From a bacterium (GTDB lineage Bacteria > Bdellovibrionota_C > UBA2361 > RFPC01), in NCBI GenBank assembly GCA_009926305.1, contig RFPC01000018.1:1-38643 (forward strand): a stretch of 38,643 bases of DNA, written 5' to 3'. Position numbers and translations under genes: made by a program. Below, in pieces: positions 17,862 to 25,501 of the stretch. The notes beneath the pieces were generated by a model, which saw only the letters and a program-made list of their open reading frames with translations, was not told the origin of the DNA and made no database searches. Position 1 is the stretch's first letter; each line of letters starts with the position of its first letter.

Positions 17862-17944
17862 ACTTACCCCTTTCCGTTCTTTTGAGGTCTTGAAGTGATC
17901 GTATCCGCACCGTGGCATACACGCGAGCAAATTCAATTTAGGAC

Positions 17945-18595
17945 TTAATCTCGCTTAAATTTCCGTATGCCTCTCCCTCCAGAGTCACCTGGACGCCTTC
18001 TATGGGACCGACCTGCCATCGTCAATCGTCCTGAAGAAGGCTGAGTAGAAGAGGGTGCGGGCGGCAGACAGTGCATATTGAGATCTAATTGCTCGAGTTG
18101 TTTCGCTCTGTTTGTTGGTGAGCTCACATCTGAGTCACTCAAGTCGGGGTAGTAAGCGAGGTCTTTCGCAATATCCCGCCACTCTCCGTTGGTCAACTCT
18201 TGAGGGAGGTCTGCCAGAATTTTTTTTGTCTCCCTGTATACAATATCCATCAGATCGCGTGCTGGGACCTGACCCATTCCACGATACGTAGCCACCGACT
18301 CCTGTAAGTTGTCAACGCTCCCGTTATTACCGAGGTTACGAATCTTTGTTTTTAGCAAAGTTTCATCTTTCACTTGGATGGCGCGAACGATCTCCCGTAT
18401 CTGCCCAGCGTATTGCTCTGTATTTTTAAATGCTGGCTTGTAAAACTCGATTGGACCACGCGTCAGGTAGTCCACCAGCGTCCTCAGGCGATCTCCGGGG
18501 CTGAGTTCGCGTTTCAAATCCTGATCGAGCCGATCCACGCTCTGCCGAGACACGTCCGTTTTATGTTGAAAAAATATCACTCCCCCTTCCCCCAA
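17945..18595 (-). CDS. Hypothetical protein with disordered basic C-terminal tail
   Basis: Not recognised. The frame gives up to 216 residues from a TTG at 18595; GTG codons at 18580 and 18553 are alternatives. A GGGGAAGGGGGA stretch lies directly before the 18580 GTG, too close to be ideal, so the start is undecided. The first 170 residues look helical, soluble and charged, with no signal peptide. The last 40 are rich in Pro, Ser, Gly and Arg (for example SHRRRPGDSGGRG) and are probably disordered and nucleic-acid-friendly. It sits upstream of the secreted nuclease in the same direction. It could be an orphan or a fast-evolving protein; no function is proposed. Confidence 0.55.
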   Translation of the reverse strand: MGEGGVIFFQHKTDVSRQSVDRLDQDLKRELSPGDRLRTLVDYLTRGPIEFYKPAFKNTEQYAGQIREIVRAIQVKDETLLKTKIRNLGNNGSVDNLQESVATYRGMGQVPARDLMDIVYRETKKILADLPQELTNGEWRDIAKDLAYYPDLSDSDVSSPTNRAKQLEQLDLNMHCLPPAPSSTQPSSGRLTMAGRSHRRRPGDSGGRGIRKFKRD

Positions 18596-18872
18596 TATTG
18601 TTTTAAACGGTCCCTGTTATGCCTATCCCCAACCGCAAACACCTCTAAATTGCATGAAACACGCCGCATCATGACGTTACAAACTCTCACCCTCCGAAAC
18701 AACGTTTTATGGTGATAAATTTTGGCCTACAGCCTAAATCAGCAGGGAGAGAGCACGTAATACTGCTTTAATCCAGATACTTACAGGTTTTTCCCGCTTG
18801 CCGTTTCTCATCTGCCATCCGCATTCAGATAAACAGTCAAGTTGATAACGGCTATCCAGAGGACGAGGGGCT

Positions 18873-20435
18873 CTATTCGCTCACCAGCTGCTCAATATAA
18901 GCAAGAATTGTTCGAACGCCAAAACCAGTTCCTCCCTTTATTCCCGCTTCATCGCCTGAGGTTGTAAAAGCTGGTCCTGCAATATCAAGATGTGCCCATA
19001 GAACATCACCAATAAAATGTTCAAGAAACAATGCTGCTGTAATCGAACCACCCCCTCTGGAGCCGATGTTTTTAATATCTGCTATCGGACTCTGAAGTAA
19101 CTTTTTGTAGTTTTGCAATAGAGGCATATGCCACAAACGTTCACCCGCAGCACCACTTGCGCAGAGTAATCTTCCCTTGAGCTCTGAATTATTCGCATAT
19201 AAGCCAGCACACTCTTCGCCAAGCGCTACAACACAAGCGCCAGTAAGCGTCGCAAGGTCAATGATGATATCGCAACCATCCTTGCTTGCATAATGAAGTG
19301 CGTCGGCAAGCAAAAGTCGCCCCTCCGCATCCGTATTCAGCACCTCGACTGTTTTTCCGCTCATCATTTGAATCACGTCACCAGGCCGTAGCGCATTACC
19401 ATGGATCATATTTTCAGCAGTAGGCACATATCCGCGGACCTCAATGGGAAGCCTTAACGACCTCAATGCGTGAAAAACTCCAAGCACAGCTGCAGCTCCA
19501 GCCATATCGCACTTCATGGTTTCCATGCCGGTGCCAGTTTTTATCGAAAGACCACCAGAATCAAAAGTCACCCCCTTTCCAACAAGACCGATCACTGGAA
19601 ACTTTTTTCTCTTTTGGCTGGTGGGTTGATATCGAAGGGTAATGAAAGCAGGCGGCTTTTTACTCGCTCTTCCTACCGATAAAATTCCATTCATTTTTTT
19701 CTTTTCAAGTTCAGACACCTTGAGAGTTTTTACCTGCAAGCTCCCCCCTGAACGGAGCGATTGAGCTTGTCTTGCGAGATCATATGGACCGAGATCTCCA
19801 GCAGGCGTATTTACCAAATCTCGTGCGAAGTTCACCCCACTCACTTTTCCTTCAACCTGCGAAAGGTGTTTAAGGGTCAGTCCCTTGATCTTTTCAAACA
19901 ACACACGAGGCGCAGAAACTCCTTTTCGACGCTTCTTCGGGAGATCCTGATAACGGTCAAATGCATACTGCGAAAGAAGGAGCGTTTCGTAAAATACTTG
20001 GGACTCTTTGACAGCATCGTTCTGAAATACCGAGGCATGCACAGCAATATCTCCTGCCTTCCATTCTTTTGCCTGCTTGCTAGCGGCTATGGCAAGTCTT
20101 CTGACGAATCCCCATCGACTTTGCTCATCACTCGATTCAGGATGAAGTCGATCCTCACTCGCCCCAGGCTGCGAGGAATCACTCCAGAATCCGACAATGA
20201 TTCCAAGCAGCGGAGACTCTCCTGTAATTGAGAGAATATGCACACTCCCCTTTTCTGATGATACCCCTCGGCGTCTTAGCTCATCTTCTATAGAGAGACC
20301 CCCTCTTTGTTCTAGCGCATTCAAGATTCGTTTCTTACTTGAGCTCTTCTTCGTTCGAGCTGTGGCCTCTTTTGCTGGCAAAATACAAACGCCAATTCCC
20401 TTCGCTTTTTCCAATGTTCCGATTGTTAGACTCAT
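18873..20435 (-). CDS. pepA: Leucyl aminopeptidase (M17, cytosol aminopeptidase)
   Basis: This two-metal aminopeptidase removes N-terminal residues from peptides, and some members also bind DNA. From the ATG at 20435 (AAAGGA six bases upstream) it is 520 residues. The metal and catalytic residues are all present: K287 and D292 in GKGVTFDSGG, D310 in MKCDMAG, and D369, E371 and R373 in the signature NTDAEGR. The N-terminal macro-like domain is divergent and Lys/Ser-rich near residues 30-40. The open frame extends 36 codons upstream without similarity. It is a single-gene unit, divergent from the FG-GAP gene. Confidence 0.95.
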   Translation of the reverse strand: MSLTIGTLEKAKGIGVCILPAKEATARTKKSSSKKRILNALEQRGGLSIEDELRRRGVSSEKGSVHILSITGESPLLGIIVGFWSDSSQPGASEDRLHPESSDEQSRWGFVRRLAIAASKQAKEWKAGDIAVHASVFQNDAVKESQVFYETLLLSQYAFDRYQDLPKKRRKGVSAPRVLFEKIKGLTLKHLSQVEGKVSGVNFARDLVNTPAGDLGPYDLARQAQSLRSGGSLQVKTLKVSELEKKKMNGILSVGRASKKPPAFITLRYQPTSQKRKKFPVIGLVGKGVTFDSGGLSIKTGTGMETMKCDMAGAAAVLGVFHALRSLRLPIEVRGYVPTAENMIHGNALRPGDVIQMMSGKTVEVLNTDAEGRLLLADALHYASKDGCDIIIDLATLTGACVVALGEECAGLYANNSELKGRLLCASGAAGERLWHMPLLQNYKKLLQSPIADIKNIGSRGGGSITAALFLEHFIGDVLWAHLDIAGPAFTTSGDEAGIKGGTGFGVRTILAYIEQLVSE

Positions 20436-20935
20436 TGTTTTTCCTTTCATTTTTTGCTCAACGAGAGCACTGCGACTTCGTTCAGATTCTCTCGCGACAG
20501 TACCAGCTGTTCTAGCAAATTCCGAAAAATGGTGAAGCCTCAAATTTCTGAGAATTCCCTATCCCAAATGCTTTCTTGAGGAGAAATCTTTAGGCGGCGA
20601 CACTTCTGGTTTCTCTTATCAGAATCTACATGGTCCACAACTGGTGGAATGAGCAGCGACATGCGACAACCCACTTCTCTTTAACCTCTCAACGTCTCTT
20701 TTTGCTCAACGAAGATTTGGAGAATGGCGCATGTAACATGCTGTTTTATCGATTGTTTTTTCAAATCAGGCGTCTTTATCTCAATCAGCAACTCGTTTCA
20801 CCCCTCAACAGAGCACAAATTTATGAGAGCAATTTGTAATTTTCTCCATAACACCCTTGAAGCCGTTCTTCAGGAGAGAGCACACGCCTTAAGTCAGCTG
20901 AGCTTTACTCCTAAGAGATTGATAATAACTCTTGG
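20436..20935. other. Divergent intergenic region, about 500 bases
   Basis: This region lies between the starts of pepA (minus) and the FG-GAP gene (plus) and should hold both promoters. A GATAAT hexamer at 20921-20926 could be a -10 for the plus direction, but its -35 is poor. A small hairpin (TCCAC-AACTG-GTGGA) lies near 20633-20647. Short open frames are present, one of which (20724-20969) ends in an ATGA overlap with the downstream gene, but they look non-coding. No RNA gene was recognised. Confidence 0.4.
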
Positions 20936-20952
20936 GGAGGGGGATATAGATG
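20936..20952 (+). promoter_or_regulatory. Strong Shine-Dalgarno with ATG in the wrong frame
   Basis: GGAGG at 20936-20940 is nine bases before an ATG at 20950, an ideal ribosome site. That ATG opens a 29-codon frame (to TAG at 21037-21039) that is offset from the FG-GAP gene starting at 20966. The FG-GAP start itself is 25 bases from the GGAGG and has no site of its own. The T8 tract at 20980-20987 lies between the two. Confidence 0.55.
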
Positions 20953-20965
20953 TACGAAAAAGCAC

Positions 20966-23104
20966 ATGAAATATCTCCGTTTTTTTTCTCTCTTTGTCTC
21001 TTCTTTTTTGATTGGTCAAACACTCCAGGCTCAAAATAGCGGATGTGAACCCATTGCAACGATTCCGCACGGAGTTGATAATTTATACACCGATGCAACT
21101 GGAGGATTCAGCTTACGCGGGCGCTCTCTTATCACTGAAACCAACGGAACTTTACGGCTCTATCGGATAAATAGTAATGGCAATCCCGTGATGATAGGGG
21201 AACAACAACTTCCGGTAAGTGGAGTCGATACTCATATCTCCACAGACAATTCCTCTGTCTCCGTTGCTTATTATACCCGTGCACCGATCTCAGGAAGTAA
21301 CTTTGAAGCTCCTCCTTCGCTTAAAAAGGTGGATCGTTTTTCTCTGAATGATTTTTCACCACTTTCAAGCTTGATTGATACGCGAAGTAACAACATCGCC
21401 CCTCAAAACGTCTGCCAGCCCATTTTTACTTCAGGAAACGTCTGTGAAGATGTCTATATGCCAGATTTTTCATGGGAGAATTGGTTTGATCGGTATGAGT
21501 GTGCATTGGCGGGAAATTGTAATGAGGAAGGTATGCTGGGAAGGTTCTATGTTTCCAGCAACGGAATAGGAACCCTAATCAATAGTCGAGAAGCTATGGA
21601 CAACTTGGTACAGCAAAACTTTCCTGACTGCGTAGGCTTCATGGGAGACGTATCAAGCTGTAACTTTACCAACGGCGGTATGCTAGCAGGAGGCATACGA
21701 GTAGTAAATGATACACTCTATGAGTCTCCACAACAAAAATGGACCTTACCTGCAGTACCTGAACTCATTGATGAACTGAAAGAATTTCATCCCTGCACTG
21801 GCTCAATCTTTTTTGGAAATCGTCACTGCATGTCTGAGGATGATTTTACATTTTCATACTTTACTGATGCAGCAATTGATCACGACTCAGGTTTCGTTGC
21901 GGTAGGAATAAAGATGGGAGTGAAACCAGATCATATCGAAGACCTTGAAGATGTTGGCATGATTCGGCTCCTAAAATTAGAAGCAAATAACATAAGTCAT
22001 GCTGGAGAATCTACTGTTACCGCTCCAATCGCTGATCAACAAATAGGGTTCTCCGTGGCAACTGCTGGACCGACAGAGACGATTGACGAATCGGGAAATC
22101 TTGTGCCTGGTTTTGTAGTGGTTGCTGGAGCCCCCGGAAATGGGCATCCTAGTTCAATTCTACCAGAAAACTCTTGTACAACCGTATCAGCAGCAAGCAT
22201 TCCACCCACCCAGGGAGGCGCCGTTTTCGTCTCCGTTCATAGGGAGTCTTCAGGAATGCTCGAAGGAGATACTCTCTTTTGGCGTGAAGAGCCCGGCCAT
22301 AAATTTGGCTTCGATGTAGCTGCTGCAGGTGATTTAGACGGAGATGCTCACCCTGAAATTATAGCAGGCGCACCGGGCGGTGGATATGCGATGATATTCT
22401 CAGAGTATGATGAAGATCTCAATGCAGCAGTTACCCTATCAGGGACGACTGCTGGATTCGGGAAACGGGTAGGAACTGCTTTCGGAGGGAATGGGTTCCG
22501 ATTCTTTATCGTTGGCTCTGATACTGAAGTAAAAATTTACAACGCACTTACCTGCTACAATTCTCAGAACTTTGGGAATGGAGGTGTTGTCAATGATTGG
22601 CAACCTTCGATGCCGTCTGGATGTCCTGGAGGCGGACCACAAACACCTGGCGAAGTGCAAGAGTTGTTTAACCAGGCATACAGCCAAGGAGTAAGCTATC
22701 TTGAAGGGCTTGGGCTTGGAGAAGGCTTTGAAAGTGGAATACTCATGGCTCTTCAACCTCTTCTTGACGCCTTGATCGAGAAAGTAGAGCAAGAATTCGA
22801 AGCACTCCTTCAGAATGGATATAATCTTAGTTTTTCGAGCCTGAATCCTCTTGAACAACTTCAGTTTCTTCAAACCTTACTCCCTGAGCTTAAGGTGGAA
22901 CAAGCACGCCTCAACAAAGCGCGTAAAAAACTGAACCGCTCAAAAACACTGAGAAAGAGAGCTCGTCAGCTTAAGAAAGCGGGGAAGAGTTCTGAGGCAA
23001 GAAAAAAGAGAAAAAGAGCGAGAAGGGCAAAAAAGAAGGCAGCTCTTCTTACTACCCAGGCCGCAATACAACTCAGAGCTCTACTTGAGCCAACACAGGA
23101 CTAA
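20966..23104 (+). CDS. Secreted FG-GAP (integrin-type beta-propeller) protein with Lys/Arg-rich tail
   Basis: This is a 712-residue predicted exported protein of unknown role. A signal peptide of about 22 residues ends in QTLQA. A cysteine-containing region lies at about 150-280. At least three FG-GAP-like blades follow: around 361 ('GFSVATAG' to 'VVVAGAPGNG'), around 446 ('FGFDVAAAGDLDGDAHPEI' with the calcium-binding DLDGD pattern, then IAGAPGG) and around 499 ('FGKRVGTAFGGNG'). The C-terminus from about 643 is very basic, with long K/R runs such as RKKRKRARRAKKK, then 'AAIQLRALLEPTQD'. FG-GAP propellers usually mediate adhesion or ligand binding at the surface. The start is ambiguous: the good ribosome site leads to a different frame. 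Convergent with the next gene 11 bases away. Confidence 0.75.
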   Translation: MKYLRFFSLFVSSFLIGQTLQAQNSGCEPIATIPHGVDNLYTDATGGFSLRGRSLITETNGTLRLYRINSNGNPVMIGEQQLPVSGVDTHISTDNSSVSVAYYTRAPISGSNFEAPPSLKKVDRFSLNDFSPLSSLIDTRSNNIAPQNVCQPIFTSGNVCEDVYMPDFSWENWFDRYECALAGNCNEEGMLGRFYVSSNGIGTLINSREAMDNLVQQNFPDCVGFMGDVSSCNFTNGGMLAGGIRVVNDTLYESPQQKWTLPAVPELIDELKEFHPCTGSIFFGNRHCMSEDDFTFSYFTDAAIDHDSGFVAVGIKMGVKPDHIEDLEDVGMIRLLKLEANNISHAGESTVTAPIADQQIGFSVATAGPTETIDESGNLVPGFVVVAGAPGNGHPSSILPENSCTTVSAASIPPTQGGAVFVSVHRESSGMLEGDTLFWREEPGHKFGFDVAAAGDLDGDAHPEIIAGAPGGGYAMIFSEYDEDLNAAVTLSGTTAGFGKRVGTAFGGNGFRFFIVGSDTEVKIYNALTCYNSQNFGNGGVVNDWQPSMPSGCPGGGPQTPGEVQELFNQAYSQGVSYLEGLGLGEGFESGILMALQPLLDALIEKVEQEFEALLQNGYNLSFSSLNPLEQLQFLQTLLPELKVEQARLNKARKKLNRSKTLRKRARQLKKAGKSSEARKKRKRARRAKKKAALLTTQAAIQLRALLEPTQD

Positions 23105-23115
23105 TAATCTTTTAT

Positions 23116-23577
23116 CTACTTTTGATATTCGACGTAAAAGTTCTCTACAAGAGTAGAAAAACAAGCATCACTCATTTCTTTTACTCTCTCAGTAAGAATA
23201 AGAGTAAGGGTATGTCCTGCTTTTTCAAGGGCTTCTCGACAATTACTCAGCGCTCCTAGGAATCGAAACGAGACTGCTCCATAAAGGATAACTCGCCAAT
23301 TGAGATTTAATCCGAGAATTTCTTTTACATCGTAAATTCCTTGTAGAGCATTTTCTGCTGCTATCTCAGTGAGCAATGAAGGAACCTCTATTTCTATGTA
23401 ATGCTCTCGAACAGTAGCACTAAGCTGAAGAACTCCCTGCCCTCTCTGAGACGAACAGTGAGCATCGGGGAGCTGAAACTCGCCAGAAGAAGAGTGTTGA
23501 CAGCCGCTATCGATCGCTCGCTCTCCCTGCAGAGGACTGAGCACTAACTGGTGTCGAACAATTGGGCTTCTTTTCAT
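23116..23577 (-). CDS. Hypothetical protein, possibly STAS-like
   Basis: This 153-residue soluble protein matches no family I can name. The first 50 residues are low in structure signals. The rest alternates strands and helices: 'HYIEIEVPSLL', a long helix, 'WRVILYGAVSFRFLGAL', a helix, then 'HTLTLILTER'. That order loosely resembles a STAS (anti-anti-sigma) domain, and the family is common beside chemotaxis genes, but no phosphorylatable DS-G motif is visible. AGAGGGG lies upstream at a long spacing. It is separated from the FG-GAP gene by a convergent junction and is divergent from the TIR-like gene. Function unknown. Confidence 0.6.
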   Translation of the reverse strand: MKRSPIVRHQLVLSPLQGERAIDSGCQHSSSGEFQLPDAHCSSQRGQGVLQLSATVREHYIEIEVPSLLTEIAAENALQGIYDVKEILGLNLNWRVILYGAVSFRFLGALSNCREALEKAGHTLTLILTERVKEMSDACFSTLVENFYVEYQK

Positions 23578-23678
23578 GGCATTTTACCCCTCTTTGTTTA
23601 GATGCCATCTCTGGGGAGAAGAGATAGAGAGATTCCGAAATTTCTAAAATAAGCGCATCTATCTGTATTCACTAGATA

Positions 23679-23684
23679 TATAAT
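23679..23684 (+). promoter_or_regulatory. Possible -10 box of the TIR-like gene
   Basis: A TATAAT hexamer lies about 63 bases before the TIR-like start, in the 170-base divergent region shared with the hypothetical gene on the other strand. No good -35 is visible, so this is only a candidate. Confidence 0.35.
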
Positions 23685-23747
23685 CTCCTCTGAAGCAATC
23701 GGTGCATTTCTCCTGAAAAGAGGACAGACCGTTTGGAGCAAAGTTTC

Positions 23748-24152
23748 ATGAAACACAATCTGAGTCTGTATATCTGTTCATCATCTCGGGATGAACATGC
23801 GAAAATCTCTCTCCTTGCCGAACTGAAAAAATACCGAGCCGAGGTAGAGGTCCTTCCTGACACTCTCACCGATGAACCCTTCTCAAAAAAATGGTTGCTA
23901 CGGACATCTGATAGACTTCGAAGAGCTGACTTTATTATCTTTCTTGCTGGGGAAACCTCTTGGCTCGAAAGTGACTATCAGTGGCAACTACTGGCGGCTC
24001 GTTCACTACAAAAACATCGAGTATTCATGAAAGTACATCGTGGGGAGATTCCTCTTGCTCTTTCTGCGCAACCGAACGCGACAGAACATATAGTCCCATT
24101 TGGAGTTCATTCATTGTCTGACTTTCTACGACAAATGTTAGTGGTGCCTTAA
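23748..24152 (+). CDS. Small TIR-like domain protein
   Basis: This 134-residue protein (ATG at 23748, GGAG nine bases upstream) reads like a stand-alone TIR fold. It has strand A plus loop 'LYICSSSRDE' (7-16), a helix 'SLLAELKKY', strand 'AEVEVLPD' (31-38), a helix ending 'SDRLRRADFIIFLAGE' (54-69, the conserved strand D) and then 'SWLESDYQWQLLAA' (71-84). In active TIR NADases a glutamate follows the tryptophan at the last site (W-E-L/I); here it is W79-Q80-L81. So it may be an inactive or binding-only TIR, or a different Rossmann-like family. No companion effector such as a Thoeris ThsA gene is near. Convergent with cheX three bases away. The fold call is inference. Confidence 0.55.
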   Translation: MKHNLSLYICSSSRDEHAKISLLAELKKYRAEVEVLPDTLTDEPFSKKWLLRTSDRLRRADFIIFLAGETSWLESDYQWQLLAARSLQKHRVFMKVHRGEIPLALSAQPNATEHIVPFGVHSLSDFLRQMLVVP

Positions 24153-24155
24153 AAA

Positions 24156-24671
24156 CTAGAACAGAGAAATATCTTTTAAAGACTCGAGAAGCTCATCAGG
24201 GGTCGGTTCTTCTGAAAGAAGCTGCTGATACTGATTCAGATGAATCGAAATAAATGTATCATCGCTTAAGAATGAGAGAGAGAGATCGTTTCCATCGTCA
24301 TTCTTGCTAGCACGAGATGAAACGACTTCTGGTAGAGAAAGAGTGCACGGCTCGGGCAAAAATGCTTTTAAGTTGCCTCCCACAATGTTCACTATCTCCT
24401 TTAGAGCATCAAATATTTGCTCCTCAGTCGGAGCTTCCTCCTCTAAGTCGAACATCTCACGAGCGATCTTGAGTGCAAGCTCATCACTGAAGTGAACAAC
24501 CAGCTTTCCTTCCCACGCTCCCTGTATAGAGATTCCGATCAATGGGCCCTCTAGGCCTGACCAGAGTTCTGCGGTCTCAGCAAGCTCAAAGCCGAGGAGC
24601 ATTTCCCATATCTTTGCGAGAATCTTTCTCAGCTCGCTTTGAATTCGCTCTCGTTCTTGCGCCCTGCTCAT
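24156..24671 (-). CDS. cheX: CheX-like chemotaxis phosphatase
   Basis: This 171-residue protein resembles CheX, which dephosphorylates CheY-P and resets the motor signal. The active-site pattern E-x-x-N is visible as E92-I-V-N95 in 'DALKEIVNIVGGNLKAFLP', the most conserved stretch of the family. The flanking 'SIQGAWEGKLVVHFSDELA' forms the usual beta-sheet edge. The start ATG has AGGGA close upstream, five bases after the cheR stop. It is the last gene of the chemotaxis operon. CheZ is absent here, consistent with CheX as the phosphatase. Confidence 0.83.
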   Translation of the reverse strand: MSRAQERERIQSELRKILAKIWEMLLGFELAETAELWSGLEGPLIGISIQGAWEGKLVVHFSDELALKIAREMFDLEEEAPTEEQIFDALKEIVNIVGGNLKAFLPEPCTLSLPEVVSSRASKNDDGNDLSLSFLSDDTFISIHLNQYQQLLSEEPTPDELLESLKDISLF

Positions 24672-24676
24672 CTTCC

Positions 24677-25501
24677 CTACCCTGTTCTAAGAGTATAACA
24701 TCCACCTCGCTCGAAAGGTCTCCTTATGAAATCATCATCAATATTGAGCGTGGTCTCTGCCGCACCAAGAAATAAAAATCCATCTGGCTGCATTATTTTT
24801 TTTACGTTTCCTAAGATTTCTTTTTTTACCTCAATATCGAAGTAAATAAGCACATTACGCATAAAGACAATATCTGGCTTTCCAAGATTTCCCCATGGCT
24901 GTACAAGATTCATCTTCTTGAACGAGACCATAGATTTAAGATCGTCTTTCACCTTCCACTGCTCTTCATTTTTTGTGAAATACTTAATAAGCATTGAAGC
25001 TGGCAGTCCGCGGTTTACTTCTATTTGGCTATAGATTCCCCGCTCGGCTTTATCGAGAACCTCCTGACAAATATCGGTACCAGTGATTTTCACATCCCAT
25101 CCCTCCAGTTCAGGAAAGTGCTCACGAAGCACCATGCAAATGGAGTAAATTTCCTGGCCAGTTGATGCTGCAGCGCACCAGATGTTGAGAGTTCTCGTTC
25201 TTTTTCGTTCTTCTATCAATTGAGGAAATACCTCTTTTTGAAGCATCTCAAATGGCTTCATATCACGAAAAAAAGAAGTCTCATTTGTCGTCAGCGCATC
25301 AATGATTTTCCCCTTCAGCACCACTTCACCGTTATCGCGTAGCTTTTGCACCATATCGGCGATATCAGCATATCCGCCTTTCTGCACAAGTGGCGCGAGT
25401 CGTGATTCTACCAGGTATTCTTTTCCCTTCTCGAGAACAATTGCAGCTTCTCGGCGAACCATCTCGCTAACAAATAGAAAGTCGTTTTCTAATAAGCTCA
25501 T
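24677..25501 (-). CDS. cheR: Chemotaxis protein methyltransferase
   Basis: CheR methylates glutamates on chemoreceptors using S-adenosylmethionine. The 274-residue protein has the N-terminal helical domain with TTNETSFFRD (71-80). The SAM-binding loop is at about 106-120 (IWCAAASTGQEIYS), then 'ITGTDICQEVLDKAERGIY', and 'FMRNVLIYFD', all characteristic of CheR. No TPR or pentapeptide-binding extension is present. The start overlaps the cheB stop by four bases (ATGA) and uses GGAGGG within cheB as its ribosome site, so the two adaptation enzymes are coupled. Confidence 0.96.
   Translation of the reverse strand: MSLLENDFLFVSEMVRREAAIVLEKGKEYLVESRLAPLVQKGGYADIADMVQKLRDNGEVVLKGKIIDALTTNETSFFRDMKPFEMLQKEVFPQLIEERKRTRTLNIWCAAASTGQEIYSICMVLREHFPELEGWDVKITGTDICQEVLDKAERGIYSQIEVNRGLPASMLIKYFTKNEEQWKVKDDLKSMVSFKKMNLVQPWGNLGKPDIVFMRNVLIYFDIEVKKEILGNVKKIMQPDGFLFLGAAETTLNIDDDFIRRPFERGGCYTLRTG

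Noticed and set aside
20724-20969. 81-codon plus-strand frame that ends in ATGA overlapping the FG-GAP start
   Set aside because: The 4-base overlap looks like translational coupling, but the ribosome site is poor (GGAG only one base before the ATG), the product is not protein-like in its first half, and a second overlapping frame covers the same stretch. Kept only as a possible explanation for FG-GAP initiation.
23748-24152. Thoeris or other TIR-based antiviral system
   Set aside because: No ThsA-like, SIR2, SLOG or membrane effector gene is adjacent; both neighbours are a hypothetical protein gene and a chemotaxis gene, so no defence system can be claimed.
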